DNA of 64,000 nucleotides from Leifsonia sp. Root4 (GCF_001425085.1 NZ_LMDN01000003.1:385685-449684), one strand, 5' to 3'. Positions 25,934 to 35,960 are shown, counted from the first letter of the stretch. Program-made: numbers and translations. Notes: a model not told the origin generated them from the letters alone.

Positions 25934-27610
25934 TCAGGCGCCGCTCTCGTCACGGACGCGTTGCGCTGCCGCCGCCTGAACACTGCGCACGGTGTCGCCC
26001 AGCCACTCGGTGCCGCGATGCACGTGATCATCACCGATAACGGCGACGAGGCCGCCGATCCGGAGATGCGCGAGGACCCGGTCGTTGGTCACGATCACTT
26101 CAAGCGACGACCGAGCCGCCGCGAGCTCGCCGGCGTAGCGCGTGAGCACCTCGACGTGCGAGAGACCGATGTGGTCGATCCCGCGCAATCTCAGGATGAC
26201 GGCGGCGTTCCCCGTGTGCTCGTCAACTTTCGGCAACTGGGCCTCGAGCACCGGGGCGCTTGCGAAGAAGAGGCTTCCATAGGGCTGGAGTACGATCACC
26301 TCGTTGGCGCCGACGGTCGCCCCGGGTGCAGATTCGCGCCGTCGGCCGTCGGGCTCGAAGTGAATCTGGCGGACCCGCAGCCGATTCGACTGCTCGGCCA
26401 CGAACAGAATCGTGCCGACGCCGACCCCGATGATCACGGCGAACTGCAGCGGGACGATCAGCGTGAGCACGAACGTGACAGCCATGACGGAGGTCTGGAA
26501 TGCGCCCGTGCCGGCGATCGAGCGGATCTGCGCAGGCTTGATGGTCTCGTAGCCCACCACGATGAGGAGCGCTGCGAGTGAGGGCATCGCCACCATCGAC
26601 ACGGGTCCGGAAGCGAACAGGATGACGAGGGCCATGACGATCGCCCCGATGATCAGACCGAATCGGGTGCGCGCTCCCGCCGAGGCGTAGAGACCGGATG
26701 CCGACATCGACCCGCCGACCGGCATGCCCCGGAAGAGGCCCGCCACGAGGTTCCCGACGCCCTGGCCGATGAAGTCGCGGCTCGCGTCGACGGGCTTGCC
26801 GTCGGTGTTGGGCACGCCCGCCGAGACCGCGGCGCCCTGGATCAACCCGACGAACGCGAGGGAGAGCGCCGGCAGCAGGAGGAAGGCCACGTCGTCGAGT
26901 GAGGGGAGCACCGGGAGTGGCAAGCTGCTGGGCACCTCGGCGATGTCCGCGACAACGGGGACGGCGAATCCGGCGAGCTCGTTGAGTAGCCAGGCCGCGC
27001 ATGATCCGGCCGCCACGGCGACGACGAGCCCGAACGAGCGGAGGCGCGTGCGCGTGAGCCAGAGGATCAGGCCGAGGGTGAGGAGGCCGACGATGAGCGT
27101 CGGAAGGTCGAACCGCCGGAAGTTCAGGAGCAGATCGAGTGCCCGACTCAGCCGGTTGTCGCCGAATCCGACACCGCCCGTGAAGTTCGCCAGCTGCCCG
27201 AGCACGATGTTCACTCCGACCGCGGTCACGAAGCCCGTCATCACCGCCGTTGGCACGAATCGCAGCAGGCGGCCACCTTTGAGCAGCCCGGCGAGGAGCA
27301 TGATTACCCCGGTCAGCATCGCCAGGGTGTAGAGCGCGCGGTCGGGGTCGGGCCGCGATGCGAGATCGGTGTCGCTCACGATCAGTGCCATGGCGCCGGT
27401 CGCCTGGACCGCCATGAAGGAACTGCCGGTGAACATCGCGGCGCCGGCCATGCCGAACAGGTAGGCGTAGAGCCCCGAGACCGGATTGACGCCGGCGAGG
27501 AGCCCGCTCGCGAGTCCGTCGGGCACGCTCTCGATGCCGAGCACGAGGCCGGCGACGCCGTCCTTCCGAAACGACTTGCCTCTGAGGTACCCCGTGGCAC
27601 GGGTGATCAT
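25934..27610 (-). CDS. SulP family anion transporter with STAS domain
   Basis: Protein of 558 aa. SulP core with about a dozen membrane helices; motifs GLVLGIESVPDGLASGLLAG and GMPVGGSMSASGLYASAGAR are typical. The C-terminal STAS domain begins near residue 430 (VIVLQPYGSLFFASAPVLEA, AVILRLRGIDHIGLSHVEVL). Such carriers move sulfate, bicarbonate or dicarboxylates with H+ or Na+; the substrate is not readable here. It stands alone, convergent with the SHOCT cluster, and its C-terminus (AAAAQRVRDESGA) is long. Confidence 0.92.
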   Translation of the reverse strand: MITRATGYLRGKSFRKDGVAGLVLGIESVPDGLASGLLAGVNPVSGLYAYLFGMAGAAMFTGSSFMAVQATGAMALIVSDTDLASRPDPDRALYTLAMLTGVIMLLAGLLKGGRLLRFVPTAVMTGFVTAVGVNIVLGQLANFTGGVGFGDNRLSRALDLLLNFRRFDLPTLIVGLLTLGLILWLTRTRLRSFGLVVAVAAGSCAAWLLNELAGFAVPVVADIAEVPSSLPLPVLPSLDDVAFLLLPALSLAFVGLIQGAAVSAGVPNTDGKPVDASRDFIGQGVGNLVAGLFRGMPVGGSMSASGLYASAGARTRFGLIIGAIVMALVILFASGPVSMVAMPSLAALLIVVGYETIKPAQIRSIAGTGAFQTSVMAVTFVLTLIVPLQFAVIIGVGVGTILFVAEQSNRLRVRQIHFEPDGRRRESAPGATVGANEVIVLQPYGSLFFASAPVLEAQLPKVDEHTGNAAVILRLRGIDHIGLSHVEVLTRYAGELAAARSSLEVIVTNDRVLAHLRIGGLVAVIGDDHVHRGTEWLGDTVRSVQAAAAQRVRDESGA

Positions 27611-27825
27611 CGGGTGCTGCTCTCACGCGGCTGGTGAACGGCCGCGCGTGAATGGGCGAGGCACACAGTGGCGACGGTGAACATGCGCGAGAGCCTTTCG
27701 CGTGAGCATACGGGTCGAGAATTCGGGACGTCGTCGCATGCTACGCGAGGCCGTGGAGGGCGGCATCATGCGATTACCCTGATAGCCACTCCGGCGTAGG
27801 GGGAACGAACGCCACGCGCTCCGTC

Positions 27826-30063
27826 CTATCCGACGGCGGCCAGGCTCGACGTCGAACCCAGCAGCTCGAGCTCGAATGCGCGGCGCACCGCTTCCGAGCG
27901 GGTCGATACTCCGAACTTCCGGAAGATCGCACTCATCTGCGTGTCAACCGTGTTCGGAGAGACGTACAGCCGCTGTGCGATCTCCACCCGCGTGAGGTGG
28001 GTCTGCAGGTAGGGGAGCACGCGTTGTTCCGCGCCGGTGAGAGCAATTGACCCGGCCCTCAGTTCGAGCGTGCGGCTGTGCCTGCGCAGCATACTTCGGG
28101 CGGCCTCGATCCGACCATCCAGCGCCTCCCGACGAAGGCCGGGCGGAAGCAGATCCTGGACTTCATCGAGGAGCATCCGCGCCGCGTCGGCGTCGCCGAC
28201 GAGAAGCTGGGCGCGGACAAGAAGAAGTCGTGTCGGAATGCCGAGCAGCGGCACGGCGCTTCCGCAGCGATCGCGTTCAGACATCGCTCTCGCCAGGTAG
28301 AGTCTTCCCGACGAGTGTCGACCGGCGTTCAAATCGACACAAGCCGCAGCGGCATGCGCGTAAGCGCTCATGACGTAACCCTCAATGCCGCCCGTCCGCA
28401 TTGTTTCCAGCGCCTTCTCGACGTGTTTCCCCGCGCCCGCCCAGTCTGCACGCTCGATCGCGAGCAGCGCGAACTCGGACGCGCAGATCACCACGGAGGC
28501 GGGGTTCCCGTGTGCGTCAGCGAGGTGACTGGCCTCAGTCAGAACCTCGACTGCTCGCGCCTCGTGTCCGGCATGCAGGAGAGTGCTGCCCAGGATTTGA
28601 AGGGCCGGGTCACGCCACGGGCTGTCGAGCGGTTCGATTGCAACCGCGAACTCCGCGTCGACAAGGGCTCGTTCGATTCCATCGCGCATCATGATGGCGC
28701 GGATCATCGCCTTGGCTGACGCGATGTTGATGTCGGTCGCATCAGCATCATCTGCGACGGTCCCCAGCAGCGTGCCCCACTTGACAGCGTCCTCGTCGGT
28801 TCCAGCGAGGACAGCGAACCAGGTGATCACGACCACCGCCGACGGCATTGCGAGGAGATTCGAATCACCGATCTCACGGAGCCACCGCCCGAGTGTTGCA
28901 CCTTGGCCCGTCTCGTACGCCGGCAACCCTGCAGCCGTGACCAAGGCGGTGGCGAGGCCGAAATCGCCGGCCGCGATTGCATGATCGATCGCGGCAGGGA
29001 GCTGGCCCCGCTCAACGAACCACTGTGAAGCCCGTCGGTGCAGGTCTGGAGCAATCGAGGCAAACTCGAGCTGGAGCTCACCCTGCAGGTACTCGCGGAA
29101 GACCGGGTGTATCCGATAAGAACGCTGCTCGTGGACGGCGGTCACGAAGAGTTGGCGAACTTCAAGATCGCGCAGAATCAGCGCTGAATCAGACCGCTCA
29201 AGAACCGCATCGCACAGGGCCGGAATGTGCGAGCTCAGGATCGAGCTGTGCAACAAGAATCGGCGGGTGTCTTCTGGGAGGTCCCGCATGCACTCTTGGT
29301 AGAGGTAGTCGGCGAGGACAGCGTGGTCGCCGATCGCGGCGGCCGGCCGGCTCCTCGACAGAAGGGCGCACATGTGAACTCCAGCGGCCCAGCCATCGCA
29401 GCGGTTCACCCACTCCGTGAGCGTGTCTGGGGCAACGTGCACGCCCGCCTCCTCGGCGATCTTGGCCGCCCCGGCGAGATCGATACGAAGCTCCTCGGCA
29501 CCGACCTGAACCGAGGATGCGGCCACCCGCTCGCGGGCGAGGCGAACTGGCTGATGCCGGCTGGCCAACACCACCTGGGACCCGGCCGGAACCCTGGCCA
29601 GCGCGACCTCCAGCACGTCGAGACAGGTGAGGCGCTGGAGTACGTGTACATCGTCGATGAAGAGCACGAAGGGTCGCTCGCAACGGGACAGCGCCAGCGC
29701 CAGCGCGGGTGCCATCCGGCCCAACACCGCGTCGTGGGCGGTCGCGATCTGCGTGAACACGGAGTTCGCTTCCGAGGCGAACTCCGCGCACGCATGTGCC
29801 AGCAACCGTACGACGGCAGCCGGGTCATCGTCTTCTGCACCGAGAGTCAGCCATCCTGTGGCGCGTTCCTCAGCATGCTCCCATTCTGTGAGGAAGGACG
29901 TCTTGCCGTACCCGGCTGGCGCGACCACCGTCACGAGCCGCGACTCAGCCGCTCGGAGGGCATTGATGAGATCCACCCGACTAACGAACCCGGTGTTGAA
30001 GTCCGGCGCTGTGGTCTTGCTCTCCAAGAGCAGTGCCCCGAGATCGTTGGCAGCATCAAGCAT
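27826..30063 (-). CDS. MalT-like LAL-type LuxR regulator
   Basis: Protein of 745 aa. P-loop APAGYGKTSF near residue 45 and Walker B FVLFIDDVHVL near 125 form a STAND NTPase. A TPR-like helical middle follows, and the C-terminal 65 residues are a LuxR HTH (LTGAEQRVLPYLQTHLTRVE, IAQRLYVSPNTVDTQMSAIF). LAL regulators bind an inducer and ATP, oligomerise and activate promoters. ATG 30063 was chosen; a GTG at 30156 would add 31 residues unlike the family. Targets are not evident; the neighbours are SulP and a K+ channel. Confidence 0.88.
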   Translation of the reverse strand: MLDAANDLGALLLESKTTAPDFNTGFVSRVDLINALRAAESRLVTVVAPAGYGKTSFLTEWEHAEERATGWLTLGAEDDDPAAVVRLLAHACAEFASEANSVFTQIATAHDAVLGRMAPALALALSRCERPFVLFIDDVHVLQRLTCLDVLEVALARVPAGSQVVLASRHQPVRLARERVAASSVQVGAEELRIDLAGAAKIAEEAGVHVAPDTLTEWVNRCDGWAAGVHMCALLSRSRPAAAIGDHAVLADYLYQECMRDLPEDTRRFLLHSSILSSHIPALCDAVLERSDSALILRDLEVRQLFVTAVHEQRSYRIHPVFREYLQGELQLEFASIAPDLHRRASQWFVERGQLPAAIDHAIAAGDFGLATALVTAAGLPAYETGQGATLGRWLREIGDSNLLAMPSAVVVITWFAVLAGTDEDAVKWGTLLGTVADDADATDINIASAKAMIRAIMMRDGIERALVDAEFAVAIEPLDSPWRDPALQILGSTLLHAGHEARAVEVLTEASHLADAHGNPASVVICASEFALLAIERADWAGAGKHVEKALETMRTGGIEGYVMSAYAHAAAACVDLNAGRHSSGRLYLARAMSERDRCGSAVPLLGIPTRLLLVRAQLLVGDADAARMLLDEVQDLLPPGLRREALDGRIEAARSMLRRHSRTLELRAGSIALTGAEQRVLPYLQTHLTRVEIAQRLYVSPNTVDTQMSAIFRKFGVSTRSEAVRRAFELELLGSTSSLAAVG

Positions 30064-30242
30064 CTGAACCCTTACCCCATTGTCACCAAGGGTGGATCGT
30101 GTCGACCGTGATCCACCAACAGAAGCCTGTTTGTCGCAGACTATACCAAGGCCCACGATCCACTTGAGATCGTCGCGGGCGCACTCGGTGGAGGGGGATG
30201 GCTGGCGCTGAGGGCGAAGCAGAGCTGGCGCGAGCCGATTGC

Positions 30243-31151
30243 TCAGCGCGTTCCATCGGGCTCTTTCGTCGTCGCCTCGGTGAGGAGAAGGCGGAGCTCG
30301 GCGGTCGTCTGCTCAGCAGCGGCGACGAGGTGCCTCAATCGATCCGAGGCGCTTGCCGTCGCATGCCCGCCGGCAGCTGCACCTACGAATCCATTCGCTG
30401 CTGCGCCGGCGCTTAGTGGACCCGAAACGTCGCTGACTTCATCAGTCCCGGCCTCGGATGGCGCCTCATGGGACGATCCGGCATCGGGCTTGCTCGGCCC
30501 GAGGAACAGGTTGGCGAGATACCCAGTGAAGGTGCCGAAGATGCCGACACCCACGACAATGATGAGCGCGCCGATGATCCGCCCGGTGTTGGTCACGGGG
30601 TACTGGTCGCCGTAGCCGACGGTTGAAATCGTGACGATCGTGTACCAAATCGCGTCGGAGGCGGACGTGATGTTCGCGTCGTTGGCGTCTTCCTCGACCG
30701 CGAGGATCGAGATGCTGCCAAATTGCAGCACCAGCACACCGAGGAGCAGCAACGTCATCAGCGTGCTGTTTGCGCGATCGTGGATCAGGGTGTTCCAGAT
30801 GGTGCGTAGGCCGACCTCGCGCATGAGCCGGTATACCCGCAGGAGGCGGAAGATCCGCAGAATCTTCAGCTGCGGGAATGGCAGGCTCGCGAGGAGGTCG
30901 GCCCACCCGTATCCACGGAAGAAATACCGTCCTGCCGAGTCCGCCGTCGTGATGCGGTAAATGAAGTCGCCGAGGAAGATGGCGCTGAACAGGCCGTTCA
31001 TGACCGACAGGATGACCTCGAGCGCGCTATCGCCCGGCATCGCATAGATAAGCACGAGATTGAGGATCGAGAGGATCGACAGAATGCCGATGAAGATCTC
31101 GTACGCGGTGTTCTTCAGTTCAGTGCGTGCTTTCGTACGTGACGCGCGCAT
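30243..31151 (-). CDS. Voltage-gated potassium channel
   Basis: Protein of 302 aa with the six-helix Kv plan: S1 IFIGILSILSILNLVLIYAM, an Arg-bearing S4 (LKILRIFRLLRVYRLMREVG), and the pore with the K+ selectivity filter STVGYGDQYP, then S6 IIGALIIVVGVGIFGTFTGY. The last 90 residues are cytoplasmic and end in a coiled helix. ATG 31151 has GAGGAG six bases upstream; the open frame before it is Cys-rich and not coding. It stands alone. Confidence 0.92.
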   Translation of the reverse strand: MRASRTKARTELKNTAYEIFIGILSILSILNLVLIYAMPGDSALEVILSVMNGLFSAIFLGDFIYRITTADSAGRYFFRGYGWADLLASLPFPQLKILRIFRLLRVYRLMREVGLRTIWNTLIHDRANSTLMTLLLLGVLVLQFGSISILAVEEDANDANITSASDAIWYTIVTISTVGYGDQYPVTNTGRIIGALIIVVGVGIFGTFTGYLANLFLGPSKPDAGSSHEAPSEAGTDEVSDVSGPLSAGAAANGFVGAAAGGHATASASDRLRHLVAAAEQTTAELRLLLTEATTKEPDGTR

Positions 31152-31382
31152 GGAGGCTCCTCGTGGATCGGGGCGAGCGGTGACCAGATGTGCCGTCGGG
31201 CAACATGTCGCCGAGCATATCGGGCAGGTCGAGATGAGCCGCGAGCTGCTTACGCTGCGCACGTAGAGCGAAGACCGCTGCAGATGCAACCCCTGTACAC
31301 GCGTGAAGTGATGGCAACAGTGTTGGAGACACAACGAACGCAGTGAAGGCGTCTAGCGAACGCCACAGTGAAAGGACAGGAC

Positions 31383-31865
31383 ATGGTTCAACAGACCCTT
31401 GAGAGCCAGACCGATCTGCTCCACTTCCAGCTCCGCACGGCGCTGACGATGGAGAACGATTCCCTGGCAGCGCTTGGCGAACTCGCCAAGGCGGCGAAGT
31501 CCGCCGAGATCAAGCAGCTCTTCCGACACCACGCCGACGAGACGAAGGAGCAGCTCGCGAACCTGCAGAAGGTATTCCAGCTGCTCGAGCTCAAGGAGAG
31601 CACTGCGCCCTCTCCAAGCACGAAGGGCATCTCGAAGCAGGCGGCATCCTTGCTCGAGCGAAGCGCTCCAAAGCTCCGTGACCAGGTCGCGCTCTCGAGT
31701 GCCCTCGGCAACGAGCACTACGAGATTTCCGCATATCAGGGTTTGATCATTCCAGCCTCGACGATGGGGCTCAGCGAGGTGGTGGGGCTCCTGCAGGCCA
31801 ACCTGGATCAAGAGGTCCACACCAGCGAAGAGCTGAAGACCACGCTCGAGAAGTTCCTCGCCTGA
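31383..31865 (+). CDS. DUF892 (YciE/YciF-like) ferritin-like protein
   Basis: Protein of 160 aa forming a four-helix bundle. AALGELAKAAKSAEIKQLFR and HHADETKEQLANL, then ALGNEHYEISAYQGLIIPAS, supply the E-x-x-H type metal ligands of the DUF892 family, stress-linked proteins in other bacteria. AAAGGACAGGAC precedes the ATG. The small acidic gene 31 bp downstream is likely in the same operon. Confidence 0.88.
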   Translation: MVQQTLESQTDLLHFQLRTALTMENDSLAALGELAKAAKSAEIKQLFRHHADETKEQLANLQKVFQLLELKESTAPSPSTKGISKQAASLLERSAPKLRDQVALSSALGNEHYEISAYQGLIIPASTMGLSEVVGLLQANLDQEVHTSEELKTTLEKFLA

Positions 31866-31896
31866 CCGAGTTCACCAATCGCGGAAAGAGAGACTC

Positions 31897-32091
31897 ATGT
31901 CCAACCCTGATCCCATGCCCGCCAATACGGATCGCGCCGATGAAATCGTGAACCCTGAAGACCTCCCCGCGCAGATCGAGGTCACGGAGCACGATGGTGT
32001 GACCCGCATCGACATCGCGGCCGACGCGACCGTGCGTCCCGGAGATCCCAGTGCTCCCCGGGGGCCGGAGGAAGACTCCGGCAGCAGCTGA
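31897..32091 (+). CDS. Small acidic hypothetical protein
   Basis: Protein of 64 aa, rich in Asp, Glu and Pro, without membrane segment or cysteines; the core is IEVTEHDGVTRIDIAADATV. GGAAAGAGAG lies before the ATG and it follows the DUF892 gene by 31 bp. I do not recognise the family; it is probably largely disordered. Confidence 0.65.
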   Translation: MSNPDPMPANTDRADEIVNPEDLPAQIEVTEHDGVTRIDIAADATVRPGDPSAPRGPEEDSGSS

Positions 32092-32280
32092 GCGTAGGCA
32101 TGCTTCCATCACAGGGCTCGAGGCTGTGTCGGCTGTCGCCCCCGGACTACTGAACGAGGCGCCCGGAGAATTCAGGTGAGTTGCTGAGACCCCTCGACTG
32201 CAGCGGCCATCGCCGAGGTCGTAGGAGGGGTGCGCGCCTTCGTGTATCGGCGAACCCCCACCGAAACCGGGGCGGAATAC

Positions 32281-32286
32281 TACTGT
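32281..32286 (+). promoter_or_regulatory. -10 element TACTGT, leaderless spacing
   Basis: TANNNT hexamer six bases before ATG 32293; no ribosome site is present. Confidence 0.4.
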
Positions 32287-32292
32287 TGCCGT

Positions 32293-32949
32293 ATGTTCAC
32301 GAACGATCCGCTGCCCGACCGCCCCGCTCCGGACAACCCGTCGGGGAAGCTGATTCTCTTGCGCCATGGGGAGACGGAGTGGTCGAAGAATGGCAAGCAC
32401 ACTGGGCTCACGGATATTCCGCTCACTGCCCGGGGAGAGGAACTTGCCCGCGGCGCGGGCCGGTTGGTGGCCGGATATGATTTCTCGCTCGTGCTGACAT
32501 CGCCGCTGCAGCGTGCGCGACGCACCGCTGAGCTCGCCGGCCTTGACGCCGAGGTAGATCCGCTTCTCGTCGAATGGGACTACGGCGGGTACGAGGGGCG
32601 CACGACGCGCGACATCCGCAGCGAACTCGGCTACAACTGGAGCGCATTCACCCACGGCGTGATCCGTGGTCATACGCCCGGTGAGACGGTCGAAGAGGTT
32701 GCCGCCCGCGCATCGCGGGTGCTCACGCGCGTGCTGCCTGCCATGGAAAAGGGAAATGTCGCTCTCATCGCGCACGGCCATTTCCTGCGCATTCTGACCG
32801 CGGTGTACCTCCGAATGGCCCCTCGTTTCGGTGCCCAGATCACACTGGATGCCGGATCAGTCTCCGTGCTCAGCTTCTACCGTGAGCAGCCGGCCATCGT
32901 GTCGTGGAACTATGGCGCCGAACTGCCCGTGGTGCCCTCAGAATCCTAA
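32293..32949 (+). CDS. Histidine phosphatase (phosphoglycerate mutase-like)
   Basis: Protein of 218 aa of the branch-1 histidine phosphatases. LILLRHGETEWSKNGKHTGL holds the catalytic R-H-G near residue 22, TSPLQRARRTAE the second Arg, LVEWDYGGYEGRTT the acid region and LIAHGHFLRILTA the second His. Small phosphoesters or sugar phosphates are typical substrates. ATG 32293 has no ribosome site but a TACTGT box six bases upstream, so the message is likely leaderless. The DUF5655 gene follows by 34 bp. Confidence 0.92.
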   Translation: MFTNDPLPDRPAPDNPSGKLILLRHGETEWSKNGKHTGLTDIPLTARGEELARGAGRLVAGYDFSLVLTSPLQRARRTAELAGLDAEVDPLLVEWDYGGYEGRTTRDIRSELGYNWSAFTHGVIRGHTPGETVEEVAARASRVLTRVLPAMEKGNVALIAHGHFLRILTAVYLRMAPRFGAQITLDAGSVSVLSFYREQPAIVSWNYGAELPVVPSES

Positions 32950-32983
32950 GCTGCGAGCCCAACTGTTGAAGGCTTGAGGCACT

Positions 32984-33364
32984 ATGACCAGGCGTGGCAC
33001 GCAGATCCCACTCGAGCAGTACTTCGCCGGTAGCGACGTCCGCTCTCGTGAACTGTTCGAAGTCGTGCGCTCGGCAATCGCATCCGTCGGACAATCTGAC
33101 TTGCGAGTGACCAAGAGTCAGATCGAGTTCCGCCATCGAGAAGGCTTCGCGTGGGTCTGGATGCCCGCCCAGTACGTGCGCGGGACCGTTGCTCCGTTAG
33201 TTCTCACGATCACACTGAGCCGTCGCGACGCCTCGCCGAGGTGGAAGGAAGTTGTCGAACCCCGGCGCGGCCACTTCACCCACCACCTCGAGCTGCACTC
33301 GAGTGAGGATGTCGACGAGGAAGTCCTGAACTGGATCCGCGAGGCATGGGATCAGTCCGGATAG
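32984..33364 (+). CDS. DUF5655 domain protein
   Basis: Protein of 126 aa. SQIEFRHREGFAWVWMPAQY and the C-terminal HFTHHLELHSSEDVDEEVLN are the DUF5655 signature. No enzyme activity is known for the family. It lies 34 bp after the phosphatase gene and may be cotranscribed; it is convergent with the nitrilase gene 8 bp away. Confidence 0.85.
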   Translation: MTRRGTQIPLEQYFAGSDVRSRELFEVVRSAIASVGQSDLRVTKSQIEFRHREGFAWVWMPAQYVRGTVAPLVLTITLSRRDASPRWKEVVEPRRGHFTHHLELHSSEDVDEEVLNWIREAWDQSG

Positions 33365-33371
33365 CCGTTGA

Positions 33372-34247
33372 CTACTCCAGAGCTGTCGCCCAGGCGGGTG
33401 CGACGATCTTCGCCCCGCCGAACATGGGGTACTCGACGAGCGCGCATTGGTCGGCTAGTTGCGCCCACGGCCGGTTCAGGCCGAAACTGCCGTAGTCGCG
33501 AACCTGGGTGACGCGGTCGAGGTCGAGCACCGCAAAGATCACTTCCTCGCCTTCGGACGCGCGCTGCAGAATGGTGCCCTCGGGGTCGACGAGCACGCTC
33601 TCGCCCACGCCTGAGGGTGCGGCGCCGTTCAGGTTGACGACGAAGACCTGGTTTGCGAATGCGTTGGCTCTGGCCATCACGACCTCCATCTCGCGGTCGC
33701 GCGTCGTGGTGAGGGTCGGCTGGATGATTACCTCGGCGCCGAGCCAGGCGAGCTGCCTGGCGACTTCGGGGAAGCTGCCGTCGAAGCAGATCGCCAGCCC
33801 AACGCGCCCGACGCCGGGGATGTCGAAGGTGGTGAAGTCACGCCCCGGGGTGAGCTCCTCGTATGGCCGCCACGGGAAGAGCTTGCGGTAGCGAGCGACC
33901 ACTTCACCGTCGGGGGAGATCGCGACGGCTGTGTTGTACAGCCGGTTGTCGACGCCCCGTTCGACGAGGGATCCGGGCACGAGCCACACGCCGAGCTCCC
34001 GCGCGAGGGCGCCGAGTTTGTCGGTCAGCGGCCCGGGGATCGTCGTCGCAGCCCGCTCGTCGAACTCGGGGTCATCAACGAGGAATGGGGCGGGAGCGGC
34101 GAGAAGCAGTTCGGGCACAACGACAAGGTCCACGTGCGGTTGGATCGCGACGACCTTGCGCACCTGCGCCTCGAACTGCGCCCAGGTGGCGGCTAGATCG
34201 CGAGCGACTGCGGCGGTCTGGATGGCGGCGATGGATAGGGTGCGCAT
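33372..34247 (-). CDS. Carbon-nitrogen hydrolase (nitrilase superfamily)
   Basis: Protein of 291 aa with the Glu-Lys-Cys triad: VVVPELLL (Glu near 49), ARYRKLFPW (Lys near 128) and GLAICFDGSFPEVAR (Cys near 165). It should hydrolyse an amide or nitrile; omega-amidase and N-carbamoyl amidase are close relatives. It starts 2 bp after the stop of the permease gene, so substrate uptake and hydrolysis are one operon, probably under the TetR protein encoded divergently. Two residues before the end are Leu-Glu; no signal peptide. Confidence 0.9.
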   Translation of the reverse strand: MRTLSIAAIQTAAVARDLAATWAQFEAQVRKVVAIQPHVDLVVVPELLLAAPAPFLVDDPEFDERAATTIPGPLTDKLGALARELGVWLVPGSLVERGVDNRLYNTAVAISPDGEVVARYRKLFPWRPYEELTPGRDFTTFDIPGVGRVGLAICFDGSFPEVARQLAWLGAEVIIQPTLTTTRDREMEVVMARANAFANQVFVVNLNGAAPSGVGESVLVDPEGTILQRASEGEEVIFAVLDLDRVTQVRDYGSFGLNRPWAQLADQCALVEYPMFGGAKIVAPAWATALE

Positions 34248-34249
34248 GG

Positions 34250-35815
34250 TCAGCGTTCCTCTCGGTTGAAGTCGATGGGGTCGGATTCCCCGGCGGGGTC
34301 CGCTATGACGAAGTTGTCGTTCATGACATTCCCGACTGGGATGGTGCGGCGGCCGAAGAACTCGGGAAAGGCGGGTCGGAGCGAGAACGTGACGACCACG
34401 CCGAGCAGGAGGGCGCCAACGCCGATCCAGAACACGGTGCCGACCCCGAGGATCGATACGCCGACGTAGTCGGGCTTCGCCATATCGAGCGCGCTCACGA
34501 CGAAGGCGACGATCATGAATAGCGCCCCGAGCAGGGGCAGGATGCCGGCGACGAGCAACTGGCCGGGGCTGCGACGAAGCTCCGGGGCGAAGTAGACGAC
34601 GGCGGCGATCGCGGTGACCGCGTAGTACGCGGCGACCATGAGTCCGATCGCGAGGATCGCGAGCCCGATGAAGTCGGCTGAGATGACGGTGAGCAGCACG
34701 ATTGTCGCGGCGCTGAGGCCCGCCCACCACCAAGTTGCAACGATCGGCGTGCGGCGGGTCGGGTGCACTGTGGTGATCGCGGCCGGCAGCGCACGGTACG
34801 TCGCCATGCTGAGCCAGGTCCGCGGGGTGCTCACGGCGACAGTGAACAGCGCGGCGAGCGCCGAGAAACCGATGGCGATGGTGATCACCCGTCCGAAGAC
34901 CTCGCCAGTGGCTTGCGGCCCCAGCACCGAGAGCACGTCGTCAATCGCCGCATCGGAGGTGATGAGGTCGACTCCGCCGTAGCCGACGGCGGCTACCGAT
35001 GCGCCGCAGTAGAGCACGAGAAGGATGACGGTGGAGATGACGACGGCGCGACCCGGCGTCTTCGAGCGATCGGTGGTCTCCTCGTTCACGGAGATGAGCG
35101 CGTCCCAGCCCCAGTAGATGAACAGGCACAGGATAACGCCGGCGACGAGCCCGGCGGGGTCACCCAGCGCGAATGGGTTGAACCAGTCAAGACTCGGCGA
35201 TTCGCCGGTGGACGGCGCGGTTCCGGCGGCCATTGCACCGAATGCGCCGATGCAGAAGCCGCCGATTGCAACGATCTGGAGGGCGATGAGCGCATACTGC
35301 ACCCAGGCGGCGAGCTCGATTCCGCGCACGGCCACGGCCGCGCTCAGCGCGATGAGTCCGACGGCGATCGAGAGGACGGCGACCGGGCTCTCGGTGACGG
35401 CCTCGAGCCCGACTGCGGTGAGCAGATAAACCGTCGCGACCTGCGCAAGCGCGGCGGTGGCGATGAAGGTGGCTACCTGGGGCACCCACCCGCCAAAGAA
35501 CCAACCCGAGACCGGGCCGAGCGCGCGGGAGATCCAGACGAAGACGCCGCCGCAGTCAGGCATGGCACGGTTCAGGTCGCGGAACGCGAACGCCGTGAAC
35601 AAGATCGGCACGAATCCGAGGATGAACGCTGCCGGGGTGTGCACGCCGACCGCGCCGACCACGTAGCCGAGGGTGACGGCCAAGCTGTAGGCCGGGGCCA
35701 CGGCGGCGAGCCCGAGGGCGACGATGCGGCCGAGGCCCAAGGCATTCGGGCGCAGCCCTTTGCCGGGGGCGAGCGGGGCGGCGGCCGCGCCCGTGTCGAG
35801 CGGGGTGTGGCTCAT
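34250..35815 (-). CDS. APC family amino acid / amine permease
   Basis: Protein of 521 aa with about 12-13 membrane helices. The first is preceded by LGLGRIVALGLAAVAPAYSL, a motif of APC transporters; FAFRDLNRAMPDCGGVFVWI and YWGWDALISVNEETTDRSKT are also typical. It likely imports an amino acid, amine or amide that the coupled nitrilase-type enzyme hydrolyses. The ATG at 35815 has AAAGGAG upstream. The operator-like inverted repeat at 35844-35868 lies between this start and the divergent TetR gene. Confidence 0.9.
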   Translation of the reverse strand: MSHTPLDTGAAAAPLAPGKGLRPNALGLGRIVALGLAAVAPAYSLAVTLGYVVGAVGVHTPAAFILGFVPILFTAFAFRDLNRAMPDCGGVFVWISRALGPVSGWFFGGWVPQVATFIATAALAQVATVYLLTAVGLEAVTESPVAVLSIAVGLIALSAAVAVRGIELAAWVQYALIALQIVAIGGFCIGAFGAMAAGTAPSTGESPSLDWFNPFALGDPAGLVAGVILCLFIYWGWDALISVNEETTDRSKTPGRAVVISTVILLVLYCGASVAAVGYGGVDLITSDAAIDDVLSVLGPQATGEVFGRVITIAIGFSALAALFTVAVSTPRTWLSMATYRALPAAITTVHPTRRTPIVATWWWAGLSAATIVLLTVISADFIGLAILAIGLMVAAYYAVTAIAAVVYFAPELRRSPGQLLVAGILPLLGALFMIVAFVVSALDMAKPDYVGVSILGVGTVFWIGVGALLLGVVVTFSLRPAFPEFFGRRTIPVGNVMNDNFVIADPAGESDPIDFNREER

Positions 35816-35843
35816 CGGGTCTCCTTTGACTGGATGATGCGAG

Positions 35844-35868
35844 GTTATTTGAATTGCATTCAAACAAC
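35844..35868. promoter_or_regulatory. Operator: near-perfect 11-bp inverted repeat
   Basis: GTTATTTGAAT, TGC, ATTCAAACAAC: the arms match at 10 of 11 positions. It lies 29 bp before the permease start and upstream of the divergent TetR gene, so that TetR protein is the likely binder. Confidence 0.7.
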
Positions 35869-35960
35869 CCTGATCCGGGATGTCAAGAGTTTTCTGTACG
35901 ACCTTCAGATATCCCGCTTGGGACGCTCGGATTCACACTCGATTAGGGCAGTATGTAGAG

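Noticed and set aside
26223-27626. Long minus-strand frame of 467 codons in a second frame of the SulP gene
   Set aside because: Arg/Pro/His-rich shadow of the transporter, no domain.
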